From positions 682,001 through 746,000 of the forward strand of contig CAWJYN010000007.1 of NCBI GenBank assembly GCA_963847145.1: a DNA stretch of 64,000 nt. Reading direction: 5' to 3'. The position numbers were made by a program, and so were the translations under genes. The stretch is from JABFRJ01 sp963847145 (GTDB taxonomy: Bacteria > Pseudomonadota > Alphaproteobacteria > Rhizobiales > Hyphomicrobiaceae). Under the pieces are notes generated by a model, which saw only the letters and a program-made list of their open reading frames with translations, had not been told where the DNA came from and did not search any database. Of the stretch, positions 41,588 to 49,517 are shown in pieces. Positions within the stretch are counted from its first letter, which is position 1; each line of letters begins with the position of its first letter.

Positions 41588-42544
41588 TTAACTGCTGCCG
41601 ATGTAGATGCCCGCCAGCAGCACCAGGGCACCGCCCAATACTACCTGGATGAGTGCGGACGTGAATGGGGTCTCCATGTACTTCCAGCGGATGTAGGCGA
41701 TTGCCGCCAGTTCTACAGCGACGACCACAACAGCGATCGCTGTCGCGGTCCAGAAATCCTTGATGAGGTAGGGCAAGGTGTGGCCGAGCCCGCCAACGGT
41801 GGTCATCAGGCCGCAGACTACGCCACGGATCCACGGATGTCCGCGGCCCGTGATCTCCCCGTCATCTGAGAGGGCCTCGGTCAGCCCCATGCTGATGCCG
41901 GCGCCGATCGACGCTGCCAATCCTACGAGAAAAGTTTCCCAAGTGCTGTGCGTCGCAAACGCTGCCGCGAAGATCGGCGCAAGTGTCGAAATCGACCCGT
42001 CGATCAATCCGGCAAGACCCGGCTGCACGATCTGCAATACGAACAGCCGCTTGCGGGTCGCGTCTTCGTCAGCGCGCGCGTCTGGCGTCACGTTGGCTTC
42101 GCCCAGTTTGGCGGCGAGGTCTTCGTGGCCTCGCTCAATCTCTGCGAGATCGCCGAGCAACTTGCGGACATCCGTGTCGCGCGCCTGACCCGCAGCCCGC
42201 TGGTAGAACTGGCTTGCTTCCAATTCCATCAGTTCGGCCTGCTTGCGCGCCGTATCGATGCGCAGGCCGTCTGCCAGCCACACCGGGTTGCGTTTCATGA
42301 AGCCGGAAACATCGCCGCGCGTGATGTGCGGGAGTTCTTTGCCGAACTTCTGGTCGTACAAGGCGAGCAACATATGCCGATGCTGCGCCTCCTCCTGCGC
42401 CATCTCCTCGAACACCTTGGCGGAGGCCGGAAACTGCGCACGTAACTTATTGGCGAACGTCAGATAAATGCGGCCATCTTCCTCCTCGTTGGTGATGGCA
42501 AGGGCTAGCACCTCAGCCTCGGACAGATCCGTTATGCGTTTCAT
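41588..42544 (-). CDS. mbfA: Iron exporter MbfA (ferritin-like / VIT1)
   Basis: ATG 42544 is chosen because AGGTGGGG precedes it; the frame also opens at GTG 42556. Residues 1-140 are an erythrin-type ferritin-like di-iron domain (LAITNEEEDGRIYLTFANKL, FEEMAQEEAQHRHMLLALYD, ELMELEASQFYQRAAGQARD, EIERGHEDLA), and residues 165-318 a VIT1-like membrane transporter (IVQPGLAGLIDGSISTLAPI, then five helices). MbfA exports iron under iron excess and protects from peroxide and acid in Bradyrhizobium and Agrobacterium. An Irr-type element lies just upstream. Confidence 0.93.
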   Translation of the reverse strand: MKRITDLSEAEVLALAITNEEEDGRIYLTFANKLRAQFPASAKVFEEMAQEEAQHRHMLLALYDQKFGKELPHITRGDVSGFMKRNPVWLADGLRIDTARKQAELMELEASQFYQRAAGQARDTDVRKLLGDLAEIERGHEDLAAKLGEANVTPDARADEDATRKRLFVLQIVQPGLAGLIDGSISTLAPIFAAAFATHSTWETFLVGLAASIGAGISMGLTEALSDDGEITGRGHPWIRGVVCGLMTTVGGLGHTLPYLIKDFWTATAIAVVVVAVELAAIAYIRWKYMETPFTSALIQVVLGGALVLLAGIYIGSS

Positions 42545-42568
42545 CAGAAGCCCCACCTGGTCAGGTTC

Positions 42569-42585
42569 TTTGGAATGCTTCTAAA
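42569..42585 (-). promoter_or_regulatory. Irr iron control element (ICE) upstream of mbfA
   Basis: TTTAGAAGCATTCCAAA on the mbfA strand fits the inverted repeat TTTAGAA-N3-TTCTAAA with one mismatch. It ends 24 bp before the mbfA ATG, where bound Irr would block transcription. In Bradyrhizobium mbfA is a known Irr-repressed gene. Confidence 0.8.
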
Positions 42586-42594
42586 GAACGGATT

Positions 42595-42642
42595 GGGGTT
42601 GCTCAACCCCGCGTGACAGGATCACGCGGGGACGCGATTTTT
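42595..42642 (+). promoter_or_regulatory. Overlapping hairpins ending in a T-run, possible leader attenuator
   Basis: Hairpin A is GGGGTT (42595-42600) with AACCCC (42605-42610). Hairpin B is CCCCGCGTGA (42607-42616) with TCACGCGGGG (42622-42631), followed within a few bases by TTTTT (42638-42642). They share CCCC 42607-42610, so they exclude each other as an anti-terminator and terminator would. The element points to the amidohydrolase gene 95 bp downstream; no plus-strand gene ends before it. Confidence 0.45.
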
Positions 42643-42737
42643 GACGGAACCTGCAGTTGAACTGAACTTGTCCGCGGTGCAGACCTCGGGCAGACTTTAT
42701 ATATAGTCATTACGATGCCGACCCGGGACCCCCGCCC

Positions 42738-43610
42738 ATGAAACTCGACGAACTCATCGCCATCGACGTCCATACCCACGCCGAGGTGTCGTGCCGCCAG
42801 CCCGCCGACGCGCACTGGCTGCCCTATGAGGAGGCGGCGAACACGTATTTCAAGGCTGGCAAGCGCCCGACCATCGCTGAAACGGTTGCCTATTACCGCG
42901 AGCGCAAAATCGGGCTGATCATGTTCACGGTCGATAGCGAATTCCAGATCGGCAACAAACGCATCCCCAACGAAGAAGTCGCCGACGCAGCCGCCGCCAA
43001 CTCGGACATGATGATGGCGTTTGCCTCGATCGATCCGCACAAGGGCAAGATGGGCGTGCGCGAGGCGCGCGATCTCATTAAGGCCGGCGTCATCAGGGGC
43101 TTCAAATTCCACCCAACTGTTCAGGGCTTCTTCCCCAACGACCGGATGGCCTATCAGCTCTACGAAGTGATTGCGGAATACAAGCTGCCAGCGATTTTCC
43201 ACTCTGGCCATTCCGGCATCGGCACCGGCATGCCCGGTGGCGGCGGGCTGAAACTAAAGTATTCCAATCCTATCCACGTTGATGATGTTGCGGCTGACTT
43301 CCCCGACATGACCGTCATTATCGCCCACCCGTCGTGGCCATGGCAGGACGAGGCGCTATCGGTCTGCCTGCACAAACCCAACGTCTACATTGATCTCTCT
43401 GGTTGGAGCCCGAAGTACTTCCCCAAAGAGCTTGTCAGCCGCGCCAACGGGCAGCTCAAGCACAAGATGCTGTTTGGTTCCGATTTCCCTCTCATCGCCC
43501 CTGACCGGTGGATTAAGGACTTCAAGGAAGCGGGCTTTAAACCAGAGGTCTACGACCTGATCTTGAAGCAAAACGCCATCAAGGCGTTGCGACTGGATAC
43601 CCCCGCGTAG
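42738..43610 (+). CDS. Amidohydrolase family protein (ACMSD-like)
   Basis: The 290-residue TIM-barrel protein has the metal motif DVHTHAEV near the start, then RGFKFHPTVQGFFPNDRMAY, AIFHSGHSGIGTGMPGGGGL (His ligand), VIIAHPSWPWQDEALSVC and LFGSDFPLIAPDRWIKDF with the catalytic Asp. The pattern is that of metal-dependent decarboxylases/hydrolases related to aminocarboxymuconate-semialdehyde decarboxylase. The substrate is unknown. A hairpin leader and the mbfA promoter lie upstream. Confidence 0.88.
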   Translation: MKLDELIAIDVHTHAEVSCRQPADAHWLPYEEAANTYFKAGKRPTIAETVAYYRERKIGLIMFTVDSEFQIGNKRIPNEEVADAAAANSDMMMAFASIDPHKGKMGVREARDLIKAGVIRGFKFHPTVQGFFPNDRMAYQLYEVIAEYKLPAIFHSGHSGIGTGMPGGGGLKLKYSNPIHVDDVAADFPDMTVIIAHPSWPWQDEALSVCLHKPNVYIDLSGWSPKYFPKELVSRANGQLKHKMLFGSDFPLIAPDRWIKDFKEAGFKPEVYDLILKQNAIKALRLDTPA

Positions 43611-43627
43611 CGTCAATGAGCCCGCTG

Positions 43628-43686
43628 GCGACAAACTCTTTGGTTAAACCAAGGCGCTAACAAACTCTGGTGCTAACAAACTTTGG
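43628..43686 (+). repeat. Three short direct repeats and a palindrome before the kor-like locus
   Basis: GCGACAAACTCTTTGG (43628-43643), GCGCTAACAAACTCTGG (43654-43670) and GTGCTAACAAACTTTGG (43670-43686) share the core ACAAACTYTGG. TTGGTTAAACCAA (43640-43652), a 6-bp inverted repeat around one A, overlaps the first. The array lies about 125 bp before the first kor-like gene and may bind its regulator. Confidence 0.5.
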
Positions 43687-43809
43687 GTCCGCCCTTGCCT
43701 TTTGTTTGGGCTACTCAGTAAGGTCCGTCTGGGAGGACGGGACTTGGAGCATGCGTGCTTGAAAGTGCCGCAAGAACGCCCGTAAGGGTCTGAATGGGGC
43801 CGAGAAACA

Positions 43810-45723
43810 ATGAGTTCGATCACAGAGGCGCGGGCACTGGCAAAGCAAAGCGGGGCCAAGCGCAGCCGTGGGCGTACGCCAGCGACCGATATCTCCAACC
43901 CCCAGTATTTCCACAAGGTCGTCGACTGCCAATACGCCTGTCCCACCCATACGCCTGTCCCTGAGTACATCCGCTTGATCGCCCAAGGCCGCTACGCTGC
44001 AGCCTACATGTTGAATTGGGAGAGCAATGTCTTTCCTGGCGTACTTGGCCGCGTGTGCGATCGCCCCTGCGAGCCGGCCTGCCGGCGTGGCCGCGTGCAG
44101 ACTGGCGACGAAGCCAACGCCAAGGATCCGAGCCGCAAAGATAGTGAACCTGTCGCCATCTGCCGTCTGAAGCGCGTCGCCGCTGACATGAAGGGCGACA
44201 TCAATGTGTTCATGCCGGAGATACCGGGGGCTAAAAATGGCAAGCGGATCGCGCTGCTCGGTGCCGGTCCCGCTTCTCTAACCGTTGCGCGTGATTTGCT
44301 GCCGCTTGGCTATAGCGTTACGCTGTTTGAGAAAGATCCGAAGGGTGGCGGGCTGATGCGCACCAACATTCCGTCCTTCCGACTGCCTGAACATGTTCTG
44401 GACGATGAAGTTGGCAGGATCATCGATTTCGGCGTCGAGACGCGCTTCGGTCATGAAATCAAGAGCCTCAAGACTGTGCTCGCGGAGGGCTTTGACGCTG
44501 TGTTCGTTGGCACCGGCGCGCCCAAGGGTAAGGACCTCGATATACCGGGACGTACGGAAGCGAATGCGAACATTCACATCGGTATCGACTTTCTCACTTC
44601 CGTTGCCTTCGGCCATGTCGAGAAAATTGGTCGCCGCGTCGTGGTCATCGGTGGCGGCAACACGGCGATGGACTGCTGCCGAACGGCGTTGCGACTGGGC
44701 GCTGAGGCGGTGACCGTGACGATCCGTAGTCCGCGTAAGGTCATGAAGGCGTCGGATTGGGAGGTGAAAGACACCATGTACGAGGGCATTCCGATCCTCG
44801 ACAATCACGCGCCGAAAGAATTCCTCATCAATGGCGGCAAGTTGGCTGGCGTGGTGTTTGAAAAGATGGTCGAGCAGGGTGTGGATGCTAAGGGGCGTCC
44901 CAAATTGGTCGCCTCCGGCGAATTCGTCACTATCGCTTGTGACGACGTCTTGATGGCTATTGGCCAGGACAACGCGTTCCCTTGGATTGAACAAGATGCC
45001 GGCCTCGACTTCAATGAATGGGGCATGCCGAAAGTCGATAAAGTCACCTTCCAGTCAACGCATCCGAAGGTCTTCTTTGGCGGCGATGCTGCCTGGGGCC
45101 CCGAGAACATAATTTGGGCTGTGTCCCATGGCCATCAGGTTGCAATCTCGATTGACGCCTTCTGCCACGGTAAGACGCTCACCGAGCGCCCGGCGCCAGG
45201 CCACAATCTCGTCAGCCAAAAAATGGGTATCCACGAGTGGTCTTATAAAAACGACTATGACGCCAGCCGCCGCATGCAGGTGCCGCACGCCGATCTCAAG
45301 GAATTGATCAAGAACCTGAAACTCGAGGTTGAGCTCGGTTTTGACGAAGCGCGCGCGTTGAAGGAAGCGGCGCGGTGTCTGAATTGCGATGTGCAAACCG
45401 TCTTTGTCGAAAAGCTTTGCATCGAATGCGATGCCTGCATGGACATCTGTCCTGTCGATTGTATCAACTTCACCGAGAACGACGACGAGGCGGCGCTGCG
45501 CACACAACTCCGCGTGCCGGCGCTCGATCCCAAGCAGGACATCTACGTTTCGCAAGCCCTCAAGACCGGCCGTATCATGGCTAAGGATGAGGACGTCTGC
45601 CTGCACTGCGGCCTGTGCGCCGAACGGTGCCCAACCGGCGCCTGGGACATGCAGAAATACTCTTACGTCGAAGCGCAAGCGAGCAAGGCGTGCCTCACGA
45701 ACCACAATGCGTATCTGGGGTGA
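43810..45723 (+). CDS. GltD-like FAD/Fe-S subunit of a 2-oxoacid oxidoreductase
   Basis: The 637-residue protein has an N-terminal Fe-S domain of glutamate-synthase small-subunit type (CQYACPTHTPVPEYIRLIAQ, CDRPCEPACRRG), a FAD site LLGAGPASLTVARDLLPLGY, an NAD(P) site VIGGGNTAMDCCRTALRLGA, and at the C-terminus two 4Fe-4S motifs (CIECDACMDICPVDC, CLHCGLCAERCPTG). With the alpha and beta genes downstream it fits the three-subunit 2-oxoglutarate oxidoreductases of Azoarcus/Thauera type, where this subunit passes electrons between ferredoxin-like clusters and NAD(P). It is cytoplasmic. Repeats lie upstream. Confidence 0.88.
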   Translation: MSSITEARALAKQSGAKRSRGRTPATDISNPQYFHKVVDCQYACPTHTPVPEYIRLIAQGRYAAAYMLNWESNVFPGVLGRVCDRPCEPACRRGRVQTGDEANAKDPSRKDSEPVAICRLKRVAADMKGDINVFMPEIPGAKNGKRIALLGAGPASLTVARDLLPLGYSVTLFEKDPKGGGLMRTNIPSFRLPEHVLDDEVGRIIDFGVETRFGHEIKSLKTVLAEGFDAVFVGTGAPKGKDLDIPGRTEANANIHIGIDFLTSVAFGHVEKIGRRVVVIGGGNTAMDCCRTALRLGAEAVTVTIRSPRKVMKASDWEVKDTMYEGIPILDNHAPKEFLINGGKLAGVVFEKMVEQGVDAKGRPKLVASGEFVTIACDDVLMAIGQDNAFPWIEQDAGLDFNEWGMPKVDKVTFQSTHPKVFFGGDAAWGPENIIWAVSHGHQVAISIDAFCHGKTLTERPAPGHNLVSQKMGIHEWSYKNDYDASRRMQVPHADLKELIKNLKLEVELGFDEARALKEAARCLNCDVQTVFVEKLCIECDACMDICPVDCINFTENDDEAALRTQLRVPALDPKQDIYVSQALKTGRIMAKDEDVCLHCGLCAERCPTGAWDMQKYSYVEAQASKACLTNHNAYLG

Positions 45724-45732
45724 GGTGATGAG

Positions 45733-45960
45733 ATGACTAAGTTACTCGACAAAGCGATCGAAGCGGTCCGTGGCCTGACGCCCGAGGAGCAGGACGATAT
45801 CGCGAGAATGATCCTGGCCATGGCCGAAGGCGACGATGAGGGTGAGGACATTGATCCCGAGCACCTGGAGGCCATTGATCGAGGTCTCGACGACATAAAG
45901 CACGGTCGCATTGCGACGGATGAGCAAGTTGAGGCCGCGTTTCACTCGTTTAGAAAATGA
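45733..45960 (+). CDS. Antitoxin of a ParE/RelE-type toxin-antitoxin pair
   Basis: The 75-residue acidic protein has LLDKAIEAVRGLTPEEQDDI, IARMILAMAEGDDE, then DRGLDDIKHGRIATDEQVEA: a short helical N-terminal part and the DI-GR-x-TDE-V-A-F tail typical of antitoxins that wrap a ParE toxin. It starts 9 bp after the flavoprotein gene's stop and overlaps the toxin gene by ATGA. It should neutralise the toxin and repress the pair's promoter. Confidence 0.85.
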   Translation: MTKLLDKAIEAVRGLTPEEQDDIARMILAMAEGDDEGEDIDPEHLEAIDRGLDDIKHGRIATDEQVEAAFHSFRK

Positions 45961-46250
45961 AAGTGAGGTTTGCACTTACTGCGATCTGGGATCTTGCAGA
46001 AATCAGCCAGTGCATCACCGCGAGAGATCCCCCGAGAGCGCTTCGCGTTGAAGCCGCCGTTCGACGCGCGGTCACGTCGCTTGAGATGATGCCGATGCGC
46101 GGCCGCAAACAAAGACAGCGGAAGTTGCGCAAAATTGGGACTGGTAGGTACCCGTACGATATCTACTATCAAATAGACCTATCGCAGCAGACTGTTATCA
46201 TCGTCCACATCAGACACACATCGCGTAAGCAAAAATATCGCAACACTTAA
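45957..46250 (+). CDS. ParE/RelE-type toxin
   Basis: The 97-residue basic protein has the ParE fold pattern: MKVRFALTAIWDLAEISQCI, RRAVTSLEMMPMRGRKQRQR, then RKIGTGRYPYDIYYQIDLSQ and VIIVHIRHTSRKQ. ParE-type toxins poison gyrase; RelE-type cut mRNA on ribosomes; which applies here cannot be told. It sits between two subunits of one enzyme, 55 bp before the alpha subunit start. Confidence 0.88.
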   Translation: MKVRFALTAIWDLAEISQCITARDPPRALRVEAAVRRAVTSLEMMPMRGRKQRQRKLRKIGTGRYPYDIYYQIDLSQQTVIIVHIRHTSRKQKYRNT

Positions 46251-46305
46251 ACCTATCGTGCCTTTCCACCTGAGCAGACGCGGCAACCTTGAGACCTGCA
46301 GCACC

Positions 46306-48132
46306 ATGACCGGCATCAACGACTTCGTCATCAAGTTTGCTACCGTCAACGGCTCCGGTTCGGCGAGTGCGAACTCCATGTTCGCCAAGACGCTGTTCCG
46401 CATGGGCATCCCGGTGAGCCCGAAGAATATCTTCCCCTCCAACATCCAGGGCCTTGCGACATGGTACGAGGTGCGCGTGTCAGAGAAGGGCTATCTGGCG
46501 CGGCGTGACGGTATCGACCTGATGGTCGCTATGAATCCGCAGAGTTACGCCGATGATCTGAAGGCAGTCGTGCCCGGCGGCTGGCTGCTCTATGACAGCT
46601 CGCTCCCGCGCAAATGGGCGCGCGAGGACATCAACATCATCGCCATACCGATAGCTGAGATGTGTGCAAAGAAATGGTCGGACCCCCGCCAACGCCAGCT
46701 ATTCAAGAACATGGTCTATGTCGGCGCCCTCTCAGCGCTGCTGGATATGGATATGGAAGTCATCAAGGGTGTGGTGTCTGATCAGCTGAAGGGTAAGGAA
46801 AAGCTGGTCTCCTCCAACATGGCCGCGCTCGATCTCGGCCGCACGTTCGCGCAGCAGAACTTCGAGTGCCCGCTGCCGATCAGCGTGCGGCACGCCACCG
46901 GCGCCAAAGGCAAGATTCTAGTCACCGGCAATGAGGCCGCGGGCCTCGGCGCGGTCTATGCCGGTGCCACTGTCTGTGCCTGGTACCCGATCACGCCGTC
47001 CACGTCGGTTGCTGAGGGCTTCGAGAAACACGCCAAGAAGTTCCGCACCACCAAAGACGGCCACAAGCTCGTGGGCATCGTGCAGGCGGAGGACGAATTG
47101 GCGGCTATCGGCGTCGTCATCGGTGCCGGCTGGAACGGCGCGCGCGCCTTCACCGCCACCTCCGGCCCCGGCATCTCGTTGATGAGTGAATTTTTGGGGC
47201 TCGCCTATTTCGCCGAATTGCCGCTGGTGCTGTTCAACATCCAGCGCGGTGGGCCGTCTACCGGCATGCCGACGCGCACTGGCCAGCCCGATATCCTGTC
47301 GTGCGCCTACGCCAGCCATGGCGACACCAAGCACGTGCTGTTGTTTCCGTCCGATCCCACAGAATGTTTCAGCATGGGTGCCGAAGCGTTCAATCTGGCC
47401 GAGCGGCTGCAGACACCGATCATCGTCATGTCCGATCTCGATATCGGCATGAACGATTGGGTAACCGATCCCTTCACTTGGGATGATGCCCATGTGCATG
47501 ATCGCGGCAAAGTGTTGACTGCCGAAGAGCTGGAGAGCTTTAAAGATCGCCGTGGGCAGCCGTGGGGCCGTTATCTCGATGTCGATGGTGATGCAGTACC
47601 GTATCGTACGCTGCCTGGTACGCATCCGAACATGGGCGCCTTTTTCACCCGCGGCACCAGTCACGACGAGTATGCGCGCTACACTGAGGACGGCACCATT
47701 CATGCCCGCATGATTGACCGAATCCGCCGCAAGTTTGAAACGACTGCTGCTGCGTTGGTGCCGAAACCTGAAATTGTGACCCGCGACCCAAAAAGCAAGT
47801 TCGGTGTGATTTACTTTGGTGCCACCCGGCCCGGAGTGGTTGAGGGGCTCGACGAGCTTGAAGCCCAAGGAGTCAAGCTCAATGCTATGCGCCTGAAGGC
47901 TTTCCCCTTCAATGCGGATGTGAAGGCCTTCTGCGCTGCTCACGACAGGATCTTCGTCGTCGAGCAGAACCGTGACGCGCAGATGCGCTCGTTATTGATG
48001 GTGGAAGCCGGCATTCCGGGCGAGAAGCTTATCTCGTCCCTCCACTATGACGGCACTCCCTTAACCGCGAGGTCGGTGCGCGAAAACATCCTTGCTAACC
48101 TGCGCCCCGCCAAGCAACTGGCGGCGGAATAG
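46306..48132 (+). CDS. korA: 2-oxoacid:acceptor oxidoreductase, fused gamma-alpha subunit
   Basis: ATG 46306 (MTGINDFVIKFATVNGSGSA) starts the gamma domain (residues 1-185); an upstream GTG frame adds an unlike N-terminus. The alpha domain follows: GNEAAGLGAVYAGATVCAWY, PITPSTSVAEGFEKHAKKF, GIVQAEDELAAIGVVIGAGW, RAFTATSGPGISLMSEFLGL, then QRGGPSTGMPTRTGQPD. Together with beta it decarboxylates a 2-oxoacid, probably 2-oxoglutarate, with CoA. Its normal operon link to the flavoprotein subunit is interrupted by the toxin-antitoxin pair, and two small exported proteins separate it from beta. Confidence 0.9.
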   Translation: MTGINDFVIKFATVNGSGSASANSMFAKTLFRMGIPVSPKNIFPSNIQGLATWYEVRVSEKGYLARRDGIDLMVAMNPQSYADDLKAVVPGGWLLYDSSLPRKWAREDINIIAIPIAEMCAKKWSDPRQRQLFKNMVYVGALSALLDMDMEVIKGVVSDQLKGKEKLVSSNMAALDLGRTFAQQNFECPLPISVRHATGAKGKILVTGNEAAGLGAVYAGATVCAWYPITPSTSVAEGFEKHAKKFRTTKDGHKLVGIVQAEDELAAIGVVIGAGWNGARAFTATSGPGISLMSEFLGLAYFAELPLVLFNIQRGGPSTGMPTRTGQPDILSCAYASHGDTKHVLLFPSDPTECFSMGAEAFNLAERLQTPIIVMSDLDIGMNDWVTDPFTWDDAHVHDRGKVLTAEELESFKDRRGQPWGRYLDVDGDAVPYRTLPGTHPNMGAFFTRGTSHDEYARYTEDGTIHARMIDRIRRKFETTAAALVPKPEIVTRDPKSKFGVIYFGATRPGVVEGLDELEAQGVKLNAMRLKAFPFNADVKAFCAAHDRIFVVEQNRDAQMRSLLMVEAGIPGEKLISSLHYDGTPLTARSVRENILANLRPAKQLAAE

Positions 48133-48141
48133 AGTGGGTTT

Positions 48142-48228
48142 CGTAGGTTGGGTTAGGCGCCCTCTGCGCCGGAACCCAACAATCCCTGGGAAGTATTGGG
48201 TTGCGCTGCAGCGCGGTTAACCTACGAC
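48142..48228. repeat. Dispersed palindromic (REP/MITE-like) element
   Basis: CGTAGGTTGGGTTAGGCGC opens the element and GCGCGGTTAACCTACGACAG closes it. The ends are inverted (TCGTAGGTT/AACCTACGA), and each half can fold on GGGTTA/AACCCA and TGCGCTGCAGCGC. The GTAGGTTGGGTTA pattern is that of a widely dispersed proteobacterial repeat. It directly follows korA and may act as a terminator. Confidence 0.65.
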
Positions 48229-48243
48229 AGCGGAGTACCATCA

Positions 48244-48639
48244 TTGAACTTTAAATGCGCCGCATTTTTCTACAGCGCTTCGATCGGAGCAATTGTTCTT
48301 TTGACGAACTTTTGCGCAGCGAGTGCCCATGCCGCAGATGCCTTTCCGCTTACAAAGGCGGCTTGGGAACGTCTTCAGGCTTTGAGGAAGGATGAACGCT
48401 TTTATACATTCTGCTTCGCGAAGCTTGGTCCTTCCGGCAACTTGGCTGAATCCATTTCGGCTGCGCATTTGAGTGAAGGCCAGAAGCTGGTAATGTCCGA
48501 CTGTGGTGGGGACGCCACGTTGGCTCCGGAGTACATTCACCAGCTCGGTATGATGTATTGCAAGAAGGAAATACTGAAGCCTTTCTATGAAAAAATCGAA
48601 GCCGGATTAAACAGATGCTTCTTATCAAAGCGTCGCTGA
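48244..48639 (+). CDS. Small exported hypothetical protein
   Basis: TTG 48244 gives a signal peptide (FFYSASIGAIVLLTNFCAAS, cut after AHA) and a mature part with FPLTKAAWERLQALRKDERF and four cysteines (FCFAK, DCGGD, MYCKK, RCFLS), so disulfides are likely in the periplasm. I do not know the family. It lies between korA and korB with another exported gene; codon use is slightly lower in GC than the kor genes, which suggests insertion. Confidence 0.5.
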   Translation: MNFKCAAFFYSASIGAIVLLTNFCAASAHAADAFPLTKAAWERLQALRKDERFYTFCFAKLGPSGNLAESISAAHLSEGQKLVMSDCGGDATLAPEYIHQLGMMYCKKEILKPFYEKIEAGLNRCFLSKRR

Positions 48640-48729
48640 ACAGATGGCCGAAAGTACGTTGGGTTACGCTGCTGAAAAGCAGCCAATCCGATCTGCAACA
48701 GTAAATCCATTTGCTAGAGGAGCCGACGA

Positions 48730-48768
48730 ATGCGACGCGACATCTACCGTTGGACACCCGTCGCATGA
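48730..48768 (+). CDS. Possible 12-codon leader peptide
   Basis: ATG 48730 has GAGG with good spacing and encodes MRRDIYRWTPVA. Its TGA overlaps the ATG of the next gene (ATGA at 48765). The downstream ATG has no ribosome-binding site of its own, so translation of this mini-ORF could deliver ribosomes to it. Confidence 0.35.
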   Translation: MRRDIYRWTPVA

Positions 48769-49448
48769 GGCAGTTTTTTGGAGCGGGTCTGATCGCCACA
48801 ATCGTGGCGTCGCCGGGAACTTTTTCAGCCCATGCCGCCGATTGCCCGGTGAACCTTGAGAAGGCTGGCAAGGTCACCATGACCGATGGCAAGGGGCAGG
48901 TGACGGTTCTGGAAGCGCTCGATTCTGGCTATGTTCGCCGCATCGAGGACCTGCCGCAGGCCGCGACCGTCTCAAAGAACCATATCGAGGGTTATCAAGG
49001 CTTCTTTGCCGAGACGATCACAACCATCAGTGAGCGGGCTGCGAGCGTTCAATATTACAAGATTTCTGCCGAGACCCATGCGCGTCTGCGGAAGGCGTTG
49101 CCCCCCAAACCAGGCACCGCGCTCACCATCGACTATGAGGTCGTCCACTCAACCGGCACCGCTCAAGGGCCTGTCCCCTTGGCCATCCCGCCCAGCCGGC
49201 GCTGGACGGTGACCTACACCGTCACTGGCGAGGAACACATCAAGATCGGCAGCTGCAGTTATCCCACGGTGATCATTCAATCGGTGTCTAGCAATGCAGA
49301 CAACAGCTTCGCAACGACCACCAAATATTCCTATTCACCCGACCTCAAGGCTTGGCTAAAGCTTCAGGGTACCTTCAAGCCGGTAGACAAGCCCGAGACC
49401 AGGATTGACCGCACGATTGTTTCGGTAGCCACACTGTCAAAAGACTGA
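48765..49448 (+). CDS. Exported hypothetical protein
   Basis: ATG 48765 begins MRQFFGAGLIATIVASPGTF, a signal peptide cut after SAHA. The 200-residue mature part is mostly beta: GYVRRIEDLPQAATVSKNHI, VQYYKISAETHARLRKALPP, RRWTVTYTVTGEEHIKIGSC, and KYSYSPDLKAWLKLQGTFKP. It is probably periplasmic. No family known to me. It ends 69 bp before korB and may share its transcript. Confidence 0.6.
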   Translation: MRQFFGAGLIATIVASPGTFSAHAADCPVNLEKAGKVTMTDGKGQVTVLEALDSGYVRRIEDLPQAATVSKNHIEGYQGFFAETITTISERAASVQYYKISAETHARLRKALPPKPGTALTIDYEVVHSTGTAQGPVPLAIPPSRRWTVTYTVTGEEHIKIGSCSYPTVIIQSVSSNADNSFATTTKYSYSPDLKAWLKLQGTFKPVDKPETRIDRTIVSVATLSKD

Positions 49449-49517
49449 TTTTATTACCGCAAGACTGGCATACTCGTTCGTGCCCTTTGATGCTTTCAGC
49501 CAGGAATACGAGCCTCC

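Noticed and set aside
43628..43686. CRISPR-like repeats
   Set aside because: The repeats are only 16-17 bp, three in number, unevenly spaced and without spacers of constant length; no cas genes are near. I saw no CRISPR array in the window.
46918..47943. A 341-codon minus-strand ORF
   Set aside because: Antisense to korA; a high-GC shadow.
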